DNA of 40,321 nucleotides from Alphaproteobacteria bacterium (GTDB taxonomy: Bacteria; Pseudomonadota; Alphaproteobacteria; SHVZ01). This document shows positions 8,059-16,073 of the stretch, one piece after another. The DNA lies in contig VGEH01000026.1 in the NCBI GenBank assembly GCA_016869375.1, positions 1 through 40,321 of the forward strand, given 5' to 3'. Every line of letters starts with the position of its first letter. Positions within the stretch are counted from its first letter, which is position 1. The position numbers were made by a program, and so were the translations under genes. A model generated the notes under the pieces. That model saw nothing but the letters and a program-made list of their open reading frames with translations. It searched no databases and was not told where the DNA came from.

Positions 8059-9197
8059 TTCTGCGCGCCGAAGATCAGATAGGAGACGGCGGCGCCGATG
8101 CGCCCGGCCGGGCCGAGCTGCGCCACGCTCTCGCCGGCGAGCAGCGACAGCTCCTTGGACGGAACGCCGGGAGCGGCGACCACCAGCTTGCCGGCCACTT
8201 GCCCCTTCTGGATCGGCGTCTGGATCGGCTCCTGGAACACCGCCGTCACCTTCATGCCCTGGCGCGCACGGCGCGGCAGCGTCACGACGAGGTCCTCGGC
8301 GGCGATCAGCGGCACGGTCTTGGATTCGCCGAGCCAGACAGTGGCGTTCTGCACGGCTTCGCCGGCTTTGAACAGCGCGTAGTTCTCGTACTCGCGGAAG
8401 GCCCAATCGATCAGGTTCTCGGTCTCCTGCGCGCGCGCCTTCATGCTCGGAAGCCCGTTCACCACCATGATGATGCGGCGGTCGCCGCGCTTGACCGAAG
8501 CGGTGAGGCCGTAGCCCGCGGCCTCGGTGTGGCCGGTCTTGAGCCCGTCGGCGCCGAGCGGCTTGTAGAGCAGCGGATTGCGATTGCCCTGCCGGATGCC
8601 GTTGAAGGTGTAGTTCAGCTCCGCGTAGTACTTATAGTGTTCAGGGAACGCCTCGATCGTGTGCTTGGCGATCAGCGCCAGCTCGCGCGCGGTCGTCACA
8701 TGCTCCGGATGCGGCCAGCCGCTCGAGTTCTTGAACACGGTCTTGGTGAGGCCGAGCTCGCGGCCCTTCTTCGTCATCTGCTCGGCGAAGGCCTCCTCGC
8801 TGCCGGCAAGAGCCTCGGCGACGACGACGCAGGCATCGTTGCCCGACTGGATGACGATGCCGCGGATCAGATCCTCGACCTTAACGCGCGAGCCGAGCGG
8901 CACGAACATCTTCGAGCCCTGGATGCGCCAGGCGCGCTCGCTCACCGGGAACTCGTCCGTCAGCTTGACCTCGCCCTTCTGCAGCTTCTCGAAGAGCATA
9001 TGGACGGTCATCACCTTGCTCATCGACGAGGGCGGCATGATCTCGTCGGCGTTCTTCTCGAGCAGGACCGCCCCGGTCATCATGTCGACGATGAAGGCCT
9101 GCCGGGCCTGGGTTTCGATCGTCTGGGCGAAGGCAGGCGCGGCGCCGAGGAGGAAGGCGGCGGCCAGGGTCAGGCGGCGGAGCGAGGTGATAAGCAT
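8055..9197 (-). CDS. D-alanyl-D-alanine carboxypeptidase (PBP5/6, S11 family)
   Basis: The protein is 380 residues. It has a signal peptide ending APAFA, then the three penicillin-binding motifs: SxxK as S58-M-S-K61, SGN at 118-120 and KTG at 220-222, followed by the C-terminal beta domain of PBP5 and a short hydrophobic or amphipathic tail. It trims the terminal D-Ala from peptidoglycan pentapeptides in the periplasm. The ATG at 9197 was preferred because GGAGAGG lies nine bases upstream and the signal peptide starts there. An ATG at 9218 that overlaps the rlpA stop is the alternative. It heads the tmk-holB-metG string. Confidence 0.93.
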   Translation of the reverse strand: MLITSLRRLTLAAAFLLGAAPAFAQTIETQARQAFIVDMMTGAVLLEKNADEIMPPSSMSKVMTVHMLFEKLQKGEVKLTDEFPVSERAWRIQGSKMFVPLGSRVKVEDLIRGIVIQSGNDACVVVAEALAGSEEAFAEQMTKKGRELGLTKTVFKNSSGWPHPEHVTTARELALIAKHTIEAFPEHYKYYAELNYTFNGIRQGNRNPLLYKPLGADGLKTGHTEAAGYGLTASVKRGDRRIIMVVNGLPSMKARAQETENLIDWAFREYENYALFKAGEAVQNATVWLGESKTVPLIAAEDLVVTLPRRARQGMKVTAVFQEPIQTPIQKGQVAGKLVVAAPGVPSKELSLLAGESVAQLGPAGRIGAAVSYLIFGAQK

Positions 9198-9214
9198 GGG
9201 GGACAGCCTCTCCA

Positions 9215-10255
9215 TCATTGGTCGACGATCACCCGGGCATCCGGATATCCCGCTTGGATGACCCGGGCAAGGGTGCGGTCGGCCTCTTCAACACTCGAGA
9301 ACGGTCCAAAGCGCACTCGATAAAGAAGTTGGTCTCGGATCTGCCTCGGCGCAACGATGGCGCGCCCGACCGGCTGCAATGCGGCCGAGACGCGGACGGC
9401 GTTGTTCACGTTGGCGAAGGCGCCAGCCTGCACGTAGATCTCGGTCGGGACGACGGGGACCGTGGTCACAACCGGTTGAACCGGCTGAAGCGCCGCGACC
9501 TGGCGCTCGGCGGTCGCCTTGGCGACTTCGAGGACCACGCCCGGCGCTGTCGGCTGCGCCGCCACCGGCGGCGGGGCCGGCGCCGCTGCGCTGCCGGGAA
9601 CCGGCAAGGCCTGGACGGCGACCGAGGCGCGCGGGGAGGCGTTCGGCGCATCCGGACGGACCTGGACCGTGTCGGTGGCCGCGTCCGAGGCAGCGACGAC
9701 CATGGCCGGCTCCGGCCGCCCCTGGGTCAGGGCCTCGGCTATGTTCCGGCTCTCTTCGGGAAGAATCTGGACGCGGACCTTGGCCGTCCCTGCCCGCTCG
9801 ATCCCGAGCAGCTGCGCCGAGCGCCGGGAGAGATCGATGATCCGGCCCGCGGCGAAAGGCCCGCGGTCGTTGATGCGGACCACCATCGACCGGCCGTTCT
9901 CGAGATTCGTCACGCGGACCAGGCTCGGCATCGGCAAGGTCCGATGCGCCGCCGTCAGGTCGTTCATGTCGTAGATTTCGCCGTTGGCGGTCAGCTTGGC
10001 GTGGAAGGCCTCGCCGTACCAGGACGCGATGCCGGTCTCGTCATATTGATAATCGACCTTAGGATAATACCAGATTCCATTGATCTGATAGGGCTCCCCG
10101 ATCTTGTAGTAACCCTTTGGCGCCGATGTCAGCCCGGCCTTCTCGCCGACGGTCTTAGCGAGGTGAGAACCGAAGTTGAGACTGGTGCATCCCGGCAGCC
10201 AAAGTAGCGCCGCAAGCGTCCCGAAGAGAGGCAGGCGCCACATCGTCCGCATCAT
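9215..10255 (-). CDS. rlpA: Septal ring lytic transglycosylase RlpA (lipoprotein)
   Basis: The protein is 346 residues. A lipoprotein signal with lipobox LPGC leads into the double-psi beta-barrel domain (TGIASWYGEAFHAKLTANGE, RVTNLENGRSMVVRINDRGP, IDLSRRSAQLLG), an Ala/Pro/Val-rich linker and a C-terminal SPOR domain of about 70 residues. RlpA cleaves glycan strands lacking stem peptides at the septum, and SPOR binds that denuded glycan. The start was chosen as the first of two adjacent ATGs just before the lipoprotein signal; an ATG at 10243 is also possible. A pair of hairpins lies immediately upstream. Confidence 0.93.
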   Translation of the reverse strand: MMRTMWRLPLFGTLAALLWLPGCTSLNFGSHLAKTVGEKAGLTSAPKGYYKIGEPYQINGIWYYPKVDYQYDETGIASWYGEAFHAKLTANGEIYDMNDLTAAHRTLPMPSLVRVTNLENGRSMVVRINDRGPFAAGRIIDLSRRSAQLLGIERAGTAKVRVQILPEESRNIAEALTQGRPEPAMVVAASDAATDTVQVRPDAPNASPRASVAVQALPVPGSAAAPAPPPVAAQPTAPGVVLEVAKATAERQVAALQPVQPVVTTVPVVPTEIYVQAGAFANVNNAVRVSAALQPVGRAIVAPRQIRDQLLYRVRFGPFSSVEEADRTLARVIQAGYPDARVIVDQ

Positions 10256-10257
10256 CT

Positions 10258-10271
10258 TGGGGTAGCCCCCA
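10258..10271 (-). promoter_or_regulatory. Short GC hairpin abutting the rlpA start codon
   Basis: On the minus strand TGGGG and CCCCA flank a four-base loop and end two bases before the first rlpA ATG. The stem would cover the only purine-rich stretch that could act as a ribosome site, so it may limit translation. It has no T-run and does not look like a terminator. Confidence 0.35.
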
Positions 10272-10301
10272 GCTAGTTCACCAATATTTGGTAATCTAGC
10301 T
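10271..10301. repeat. 31-bp inverted repeat between mltB and rlpA
   Basis: The outer arms are AGCTAG and CTAGCT and the inner arms ACCAA and TTGGT, with a TAT centre. Only two base pairs fail between the arms. The right arm contains the TAG stop of mltB. The element is AT-richer than its surroundings. It could be an operator or an mRNA hairpin separating the two genes. Confidence 0.5.
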
Positions 10302-11270
10302 GCCGGAAATGCGGTCCGCAAGTTGTCCGACGGCGGTCGCGAAGTAGAGCGAGCGATTCCAGCGCATGATCGTCTTGTAGTTCGTGTAGACGAGGTAGCT
10401 GGGTCCGTTTGCGCCGCCCGGCTGGATGATCGAGGCGCTGAGGTCACGAGCCGGCAGGTCGCCGCCATCGGGCCGCCGAACGCCGAGCGCCGCCCATTCC
10501 GAGACGGGTTTCTCGACCTTGAGGTCGAACTGGGTGCGATCGAGGGTCGGCGGCACGCGGACCTGCCTGCCCCAGGTCTCGTCGCCCTTCCATCCGCTCT
10601 TCGTCAGATAGTTGGCGATCGAGGCGAAGACGTCCGACTGGGAGCCCCAGAGGTCCGGCCTGCCGTCGCCGTCATAGTCGACGGCGTATGCCAGGAAGCT
10701 CGACGGCATGAACTGGCTCTGGCCCATGGCACCGGCCCAGGAGCCGCGCATGCGCTGCGGATCGGCCAGGCCGCGATCGACCATGCGGAGCGCGTTCAGA
10801 AGCTCGCCGCGGAAGAAGCTGGAGCGCCGTCCGTCATGGGCGAGGGTCGCAAGCGCCGAGATGATCGGGAAGTCGCCGGTGATGCGGCCGAAATCGGTCT
10901 CGATTCCCCAGAGCGCCACGATGAAGCGCGGCTGCACCCGGTACTTGGCGGAGACCTGCTCCAGCAGATCCTTGTGAGTGACCAGCATCTGCCTGCCGGT
11001 CTCGACCCGCCGGTCGTTGATCACGCGTTCGATATACTGGTCGAAGGTGAGCGTCGTCTCCGGCTGGCGGCGGTCGAGCTCGATGACACGCGGAATCGGC
11101 TGAACCCCGACCAGCGATCGATCGAGTGTTTCCGCGCGGATGCCGCGCTCGAGGGCCTCGGCGCGGAACTGGCGGAGCCAGGTCGGGAAATCGACATCCG
11201 CCGCGTGGCCGATGCTCGGCAGGAGAAGCGCTGCGGCGACGGCGGAGCGAAGAAGAATTTTGCGCATCAT
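10296..11270 (-). CDS. Lytic murein transglycosylase (MltB family)
   Basis: The protein is 324 residues. A signal peptide (MRKILLRSAVAAALLLPSIGHAA) precedes the SLT_2/MltB catalytic domain. The catalytic Glu is in IVALWGIETDFGRITG, and downstream motifs include SWAGAMGQSQFMPSSF and DYDGDGRPDLW. It cleaves the MurNAc-GlcNAc bond to give 1,6-anhydro-MurNAc products, which feed the NagZ step encoded at the other end of the window. There is no lipobox, so it is the soluble periplasmic form. It is divergent from the dehydrogenase at 11346 with a 75-bp spacer. Confidence 0.93.
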   Translation of the reverse strand: MMRKILLRSAVAAALLLPSIGHAADVDFPTWLRQFRAEALERGIRAETLDRSLVGVQPIPRVIELDRRQPETTLTFDQYIERVINDRRVETGRQMLVTHKDLLEQVSAKYRVQPRFIVALWGIETDFGRITGDFPIISALATLAHDGRRSSFFRGELLNALRMVDRGLADPQRMRGSWAGAMGQSQFMPSSFLAYAVDYDGDGRPDLWGSQSDVFASIANYLTKSGWKGDETWGRQVRVPPTLDRTQFDLKVEKPVSEWAALGVRRPDGGDLPARDLSASIIQPGGANGPSYLVYTNYKTIMRWNRSLYFATAVGQLADRISGS

Positions 11271-11345
11271 CGTTCCGTTGCGAGAGCGAGGCGCCTGTAT
11301 GGCACCATGCCACGGCCTGCACAAGAACATCGGTGGAACCCGGCC

Positions 11346-12347
11346 ATGGCGCGCATCGTCCTCACGCATACGCGGCTCGATCGTAAGGACAAATACGGCG
11401 ATGCCGCGGTCGCAGGACTCAACGCGCTCGGCAGCCTCGCGGTTCACGACGGCGACGAACCGCTCACCGTAGACGGTCTGATTCACCTCGCCCGCGACGC
11501 CGAAATCATCGTCCTCGACCGCATGGTACCGGGGGAGGCACGCCTGTTTTCGGCGCTGCCGAAGCTCATCGCCGTCCACCGCGTGGCGATGGACATCCGC
11601 AATATCGACATAGCGGCCGCCTCGGCCGCCGGCGTTGTGATCACGCGTGCCGGCCCGGGCTTCATTGCCGCGGTGACCGAGCTGATTCTCGCCCAGATGG
11701 TCGATTTGGGGCGCGGCCTGAGCCGTCACGTAGCCGAATACCGCGCGGGCATCGTACCCCCTCAGCGCCTTGGGCTTCAGCTCGCGGGACGTACGGCCGG
11801 TATCGTGGGCTTCGGCAATCTCGGCAGGCGCATGTCGGAGCTACTCGCCTTCATGGGCATGCGCGTGCTGGTCTCCGATCCGGAGGCCAACATCCCCGCG
11901 CCCTTCGAGAAGGTCGATCTCGACCGCCTTGCGGCGGAGTCCGACTTCATCGTCTGTCTTGTCATTCATTCTCCGAAGACCGAGAAGCTGATGAACGCCC
12001 AGCTCTTCCGGAAGATGAAGCCGACGGCCTTCTTCCTGAACCATTCGCGCGGCGGACTCGTCGACGAAGATGATCTCAAGCGCGCGCTCGACGAGAGCTG
12101 GATCGCTGGTGCTGCGCTCGATGTCGGCCGGTCGCCGCCCGACGACACGCCGCCGCTCGTTCTCGGCCGCCATCCCAAGGTGATCGCGACCCCGCATATC
12201 GGCGGGATGGTGCCGGAGTCGGTCGCCTCCCAGGCAGCCGACACGGTCGAGCAGGCGGCGGCGGTCCTGGCCGGCAAGATGCCGAAATTCGCGATCAACC
12301 CGGACGCGGCGACGCGTCTCGCCCGGTACCGTCAGGCGGTGCCATAA
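11346..12347 (+). CDS. D-2-hydroxyacid dehydrogenase family protein, catalytic Glu missing
   Basis: The protein is 333 residues. The nucleotide-binding domain has GIVGFGNLGRRM followed by an Asp (VLVSDP), the pattern for NAD. The substrate-binding Arg is in NHSRGGLVDE and the catalytic His in ATPHIGG. In this family the catalytic Glu sits in the DVxxxEP segment; here the line is LDVGRSPPDDTPPL, with no Glu at that place. It may have altered or lost activity, or use another acid. The open frame extends far upstream, but only as antisense to mltB. The ATG at 11346 follows GGTGGA by eight bases. It is the first gene of a plus-strand run. Confidence 0.85.
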   Translation: MARIVLTHTRLDRKDKYGDAAVAGLNALGSLAVHDGDEPLTVDGLIHLARDAEIIVLDRMVPGEARLFSALPKLIAVHRVAMDIRNIDIAAASAAGVVITRAGPGFIAAVTELILAQMVDLGRGLSRHVAEYRAGIVPPQRLGLQLAGRTAGIVGFGNLGRRMSELLAFMGMRVLVSDPEANIPAPFEKVDLDRLAAESDFIVCLVIHSPKTEKLMNAQLFRKMKPTAFFLNHSRGGLVDEDDLKRALDESWIAGAALDVGRSPPDDTPPLVLGRHPKVIATPHIGGMVPESVASQAADTVEQAAAVLAGKMPKFAINPDAATRLARYRQAVP

Positions 12348-12396
12348 TGAAGGCCCGTTCCTAGCCTCCCATCCGCCGCACAACAGGAGCTTCTTC

Positions 12397-13092
12397 ATGA
12401 TCGGCGATCCGGTCGCACTCACCGTGCGGCGGCGCATCGAGCGCCCGTCCGCCGCCCTCGTCGCCCGTTTCGCCGGGTTGCCGACCGGCTTCGTCACCGA
12501 CGCGCTGAACGGCTTCGGCTCGATGCACTATCGCGTGAAACCGATCTCGCCCGAGATGAACTTCTGCGGCACAGCGGTTACCGCTTGGTGCGCGCCCATG
12601 GACAATCTCGCGGTCATGGCGGCGCTCGATTTCGTCCAGCCGGGCGATGTCATCGTGTGCGGCACGCAAGGCCAGGAGGCCGGCGGCACCATCGGCGATC
12701 TCTGGGCGGCGGGCGCCAAGGCCCGTGGGGTCGCGGCGCTGGTGACCGATGGTCTGGTGCGCGACGTCGCAGGCCTGCTCAAGGTCGGCCTGCCGGTCTT
12801 CGCCATCGGCCACAACCCGAACTCGGCCTTCAAGAACGGTCCTGGCACCGTCAACCACCCGATCGCCTGCGGCGGTGTTCCGGTCGGTCCTGGCGACATC
12901 GTCGTCGGCGACCGCGACGGCGTCGTCGTGGTGCCGCGCGACCAGGCCGAGGCGGTCGCTGCCCAACTCGAGGTGGTGAAGAAGAAGGAAGCCGACACCG
13001 AAGCGAAGGTCCTCTCGCCCGCAGGCAAGACGATGTCGTTCTGGAGCGAAGAAGGCGCCAAGGCACGCGGCGGGGTGCGGTATGTCGACTGA
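12397..13092 (+). CDS. RraA/HMG-aldolase family protein
   Basis: The protein is 231 residues. Motifs are those of the RraA-like fold that includes 4-hydroxy-4-methyl-2-oxoglutarate/4-carboxy-4-hydroxy-2-oxoadipate aldolases: TQGQEAGGTIGDLWAAGAK, then VTDGLVRDV with the metal and substrate-binding Arg-Asp pair, and GDIVVGDRDGVVVVP near the end. With the acidic pair intact, a divalent-metal aldolase or decarboxylase releasing pyruvate is more likely than an RNase E inhibitor. The flanking hydroxyacid dehydrogenases and transporter support a catabolic role. AGGAG lies seven bases before the ATG. The last 11 bases overlap the next gene. Confidence 0.85.
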   Translation: MIGDPVALTVRRRIERPSAALVARFAGLPTGFVTDALNGFGSMHYRVKPISPEMNFCGTAVTAWCAPMDNLAVMAALDFVQPGDVIVCGTQGQEAGGTIGDLWAAGAKARGVAALVTDGLVRDVAGLLKVGLPVFAIGHNPNSAFKNGPGTVNHPIACGGVPVGPGDIVVGDRDGVVVVPRDQAEAVAAQLEVVKKKEADTEAKVLSPAGKTMSFWSEEGAKARGGVRYVD

Positions 13093-14065
13093 AGCCCCGC
13101 CGGTGAAAGTCCTCTACTTCAACCATGGCGGACAGGACCTCTACGACCTGGTCAAGAGCTCGGCCAAGCCGGGGATCGAGATCGTCACGCTCGAGACCGG
13201 ATCGGTCGAGGAACGCCTTGCCAAGATCGCCGATGCCGATGCCGTGATCGTCGGCAGCTTCGCGCTCGAACGACCGTTCATCGACGCCGCGCGCCGGCTC
13301 CGCCTCGTCCATCACCAGGGCGTCGGCTACCACGACACGGTCGACACCGCGGCGCTGCGCGAACGCCAGATCGCGCTGGCGATCGCGCCGGGCGGCACCT
13401 CGATCGGCGTCGCCGAGCACACGATCATGCTGATGCTCGCGGTCGGCAAGCGGCTTGCCTTCGTCGATGCGGAGATGCGTCGCGGCAAGTGGCACACCAA
13501 CGATCTCAGGGCGGAGTCGCATCAGCTGACCGGCGCCACCGTCGGGATCGTCGGCCTCGGGCGCATCGGCAAGGAACTCGCCCGGATGCTGACCGTCTTC
13601 CGGACCACGACGCTCTATCACGACATCCTGGAGATGCCGGCCGATCTGGAGCGCGAGCTAAAGGTCAAGCGAGCGTCCTTCGACGAGCTTCTGGGGAAGA
13701 GCGACGTGGTCACGCTGCATGTGCCGCTGACCAAGCAGACGCATCACATGATCGATACGGCGGCACTGAAGAAAATGAAGCGCGGCGCCTATCTCATCAA
13801 CAACGCCCGCGGTCCGGTGGTCTCCGAAGCGGCTCTGATCGAGGCGCTGAAGAGCGGGCATCTCGGCGGTGCCGGCATGGACACCTATGAAGTCGAGCCG
13901 CCACCCGGCGTGACGCCGCTGGCGCAGTTCCGCAACGTCGTGCTGACCCCGCACCACGCCCCCGGCACGATCGAGGCGATGAAGCTGAAGATGGACGACA
14001 TCTTCGCCAATATCGACCGCTTCCGCCGCGGCGAGGCCCTCGTCGACCGGATCGAGCTCGGGTGA
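13082..14065 (+). CDS. D-2-hydroxyacid dehydrogenase
   Basis: The protein is 327 residues. It has GIVGLGRIGKELA with a following Asp (YHDI) for NAD, the substrate Arg in NNARGPVV, the catalytic Glu in TYEVEPPP and the catalytic His in LTPHHAPGT. The full triad is present, in contrast to the paralogue at 11346. It probably interconverts a 2-oxoacid and a D-2-hydroxyacid; the substrate is unknown. It starts inside the end of the aldolase-like gene and its stop abuts the ATG of the transporter, so the three are very likely one transcript. Confidence 0.88.
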   Translation: MSTEAPPVKVLYFNHGGQDLYDLVKSSAKPGIEIVTLETGSVEERLAKIADADAVIVGSFALERPFIDAARRLRLVHHQGVGYHDTVDTAALRERQIALAIAPGGTSIGVAEHTIMLMLAVGKRLAFVDAEMRRGKWHTNDLRAESHQLTGATVGIVGLGRIGKELARMLTVFRTTTLYHDILEMPADLERELKVKRASFDELLGKSDVVTLHVPLTKQTHHMIDTAALKKMKRGAYLINNARGPVVSEAALIEALKSGHLGGAGMDTYEVEPPPGVTPLAQFRNVVLTPHHAPGTIEAMKLKMDDIFANIDRFRRGEALVDRIELG

Positions 14066-15301
14066 ATGGCCACCACGCCTGAATCTCCGCTATCGCGGAT
14101 CGTACTTCATGTGATGGTGCCGTTCGCGGTCGGCTACGTCATGGTCTGGCTGCTGCGCTCGGTGAACGCTGTCGTCGCGCCCGATCTGGTGCGTGAGCTT
14201 GGGCTCACCGCCTCAGGCCTCGGGCTTCTCACCTCGGCCTACTTCTTCACCTATGCCGCGATGCAGCTTCCGGTCGGGCTCCTGCTCGACCGTTACGGGC
14301 CGAGGCGAACCCAGTCCGGCCTCTTCCTTTTCGCCGCACTCGGCTGCATCGGCTTCGCCATCGCGCAGGATGAGCTGACCCTGACGCTGTCGCGCGCGCT
14401 GATCGGGCTCGGGCTCGCTGGCGGGCTGATGACGGGCTTCAAGACCGTGGCGCTGTGGTTCCCGCGCGACAAGGTGGCGATGGGCAATGGCTGCTACATG
14501 GCAGTCGGCGGCCTGGGCGCGGTCCTTGCCGCAACGCCGAGCAGCCTTCTGGTGCAGGCGATCGGGTGGCGCCCGTCCTTCGTCCTATTCGCGGCCCTGA
14601 CCTTCGCGGCCGCGGCCGCCATCTACCTGGTGGTGCCGGAGCGCGGCGGCGGCGGCAAGATCGAGACCTTCCCCCAGCAACTCCGCGGCCTCGCCAATGT
14701 TGTTCGCGACCGCGTCTTCTGGAAGGTGACACCGGTCGTCGCCACCACCAACGCGACCGCGCTCGCGGTGCAGTCATTGTGGCTCGGCCCGTGGCTCGTC
14801 GATGTCGGCGGCCTCTCGCGCGGCGAGGCGGCGAATTACCTGATGGCGTGCTCGCTCGGATTCGCCGTCGGCGTCGCCAGCGCCGGCTCGCTCATCAGCT
14901 GGCTGCGCAGCCGCGGCATCGACACGCTGACCGTTCTCTCGTACGGCATCGTGCCGTTCCTGCTCGTACAGGCGCTGATGCTGACCGGCTGGGCGACGGA
15001 GTTCCTGCTGCCGATCGCCATCGCCTACGGCCTCACCGGCCAGGTCGCGACCATGGCGCTCGCCAAGTATCCCGAGCACTTCGGCGTCGCCCTCGCCGGG
15101 CGCGCCTCGACCGCGACCAACCTCGTCGCCTTCGTGCTGGCCTTCGCCTGCCAGTACGCGGTCGGCTGGGTCATCGACTTCTGGCCGCCCGGCCCCGCCG
15201 GAGGGTATCACCCCGACGGATACCGCGCGGCCTTCGCGGGCGCACTCGTCATCGAGGTCGCCGCCTACCTCTGGTATCTCGGCTTCCGCGAGCGAAGATA
15301 G
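14066..15301 (+). CDS. MFS transporter
   Basis: The protein is 411 residues with about 12 hydrophobic segments in two halves. The cytoplasmic loop after the second helix carries the MFS signature variant LLLDRYGPRRTQ. Placement directly after the RraA-like and dehydrogenase genes suggests it brings in the organic acid they act on, but the substrate cannot be inferred from sequence. Its ATG immediately follows the TGA of the dehydrogenase, and only four bases separate its stop from hpnC. Confidence 0.88.
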   Translation: MATTPESPLSRIVLHVMVPFAVGYVMVWLLRSVNAVVAPDLVRELGLTASGLGLLTSAYFFTYAAMQLPVGLLLDRYGPRRTQSGLFLFAALGCIGFAIAQDELTLTLSRALIGLGLAGGLMTGFKTVALWFPRDKVAMGNGCYMAVGGLGAVLAATPSSLLVQAIGWRPSFVLFAALTFAAAAAIYLVVPERGGGGKIETFPQQLRGLANVVRDRVFWKVTPVVATTNATALAVQSLWLGPWLVDVGGLSRGEAANYLMACSLGFAVGVASAGSLISWLRSRGIDTLTVLSYGIVPFLLVQALMLTGWATEFLLPIAIAYGLTGQVATMALAKYPEHFGVALAGRASTATNLVAFVLAFACQYAVGWVIDFWPPGPAGGYHPDGYRAAFAGALVIEVAAYLWYLGFRERR

Positions 15302-15305
15302 GCTC

Positions 15306-16073
15306 ATGCAGCAGCCGGCCGGAGGATCGGGGAAGTCGACGGCGACTGAGAACTTTCCGGTCGCATCGCGCATTCTCGCGCCGGAGCACCGCGCCCATAT
15401 CCTCCACTTCTACTGGCGCGCGCGCGAGGCGGACGACATCGCCGACGACCCGTCTCTCCCGGCGGAGGACAAGCTGCACCGCCTCGACATCGTCGCGCAG
15501 AGCGAGCCCGAGAACGCGCATCTGCAGCTGCTGCTCCAGGCGTTCCGCTGGGACGTGTCGAAGTCCCGATACCGCGACTGGAGCGAGCTGATGCTCTACT
15601 GCCGCTTCTCCGCGATTCCCGTCGGCCGCTTTCTCCTCGACCTTCACCGCGAAGGCCATGAGCCGCAGCCGGCCTCCGATGCGCTGTGCTCGGCGCTCCA
15701 GGTGCTGAACCACCTGCAGGATTGTGGCGAGGACTATCGAGTCCTCGATCGCGTCTACCTGCCGGCTGCCTGGATGAACGCCGAGGGCGCGGCGGTGGCC
15801 GACCTCGGCGAAAGCCAATCGCAGCCGGCGCTTCGCCGGGTTTTCGACCGTGTCCTCAACCGGGTGGATGAGCTGCTGAGCCAGGCGCGGCCGCTTCCAT
15901 CGAAGCTCGACGACCGTCGGCTCGCCCTCCAGGCGGCGATCACCGTGGCGGTCGCCGAGCGCTTGGCGCGTCGGCTCCGCCGACAGGATCCCCTGTCGGC
16001 TCCGGTGCGGCTGTCGTCGCTCGGCTACGTCTCCGCCTGTATCGATGGCGCCTGGCGCTGGCTGCTTCGCTGA
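15306..16073 (+). CDS. hpnC: Hydroxysqualene synthase HpnC
   Basis: The protein is 255 residues of the trans-isoprenyl diphosphate synthase (squalene/phytoene synthase) fold. The opening TENFPVASRILAPEHR is the family hallmark. The first Asp-rich motif is EADDIADDP and the second is NHLQDCGEDY. In the HpnCDE route HpnC converts presqualene diphosphate to hydroxysqualene. It is followed without a gap by hpnD and hpnE, which fixes the assignment. The later hopanoid genes (shc/hpnF and beyond) are not in the window. Confidence 0.94.
   Translation: MQQPAGGSGKSTATENFPVASRILAPEHRAHILHFYWRAREADDIADDPSLPAEDKLHRLDIVAQSEPENAHLQLLLQAFRWDVSKSRYRDWSELMLYCRFSAIPVGRFLLDLHREGHEPQPASDALCSALQVLNHLQDCGEDYRVLDRVYLPAAWMNAEGAAVADLGESQSQPALRRVFDRVLNRVDELLSQARPLPSKLDDRRLALQAAITVAVAERLARRLRRQDPLSAPVRLSSLGYVSACIDGAWRWLLR

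Noticed and set aside
11300-11312. Short TGGCA/TGCCA palindrome between mltB and the divergent dehydrogenase
   Set aside because: Five-base arms of this kind are frequent in GC-rich DNA, and no second copy or matching regulator was seen.
10323-11345. Upstream extension of the 11346 dehydrogenase frame
   Set aside because: It lies antisense to mltB, which has intact catalytic motifs. The family N-terminus begins at MARIVLTHTR.
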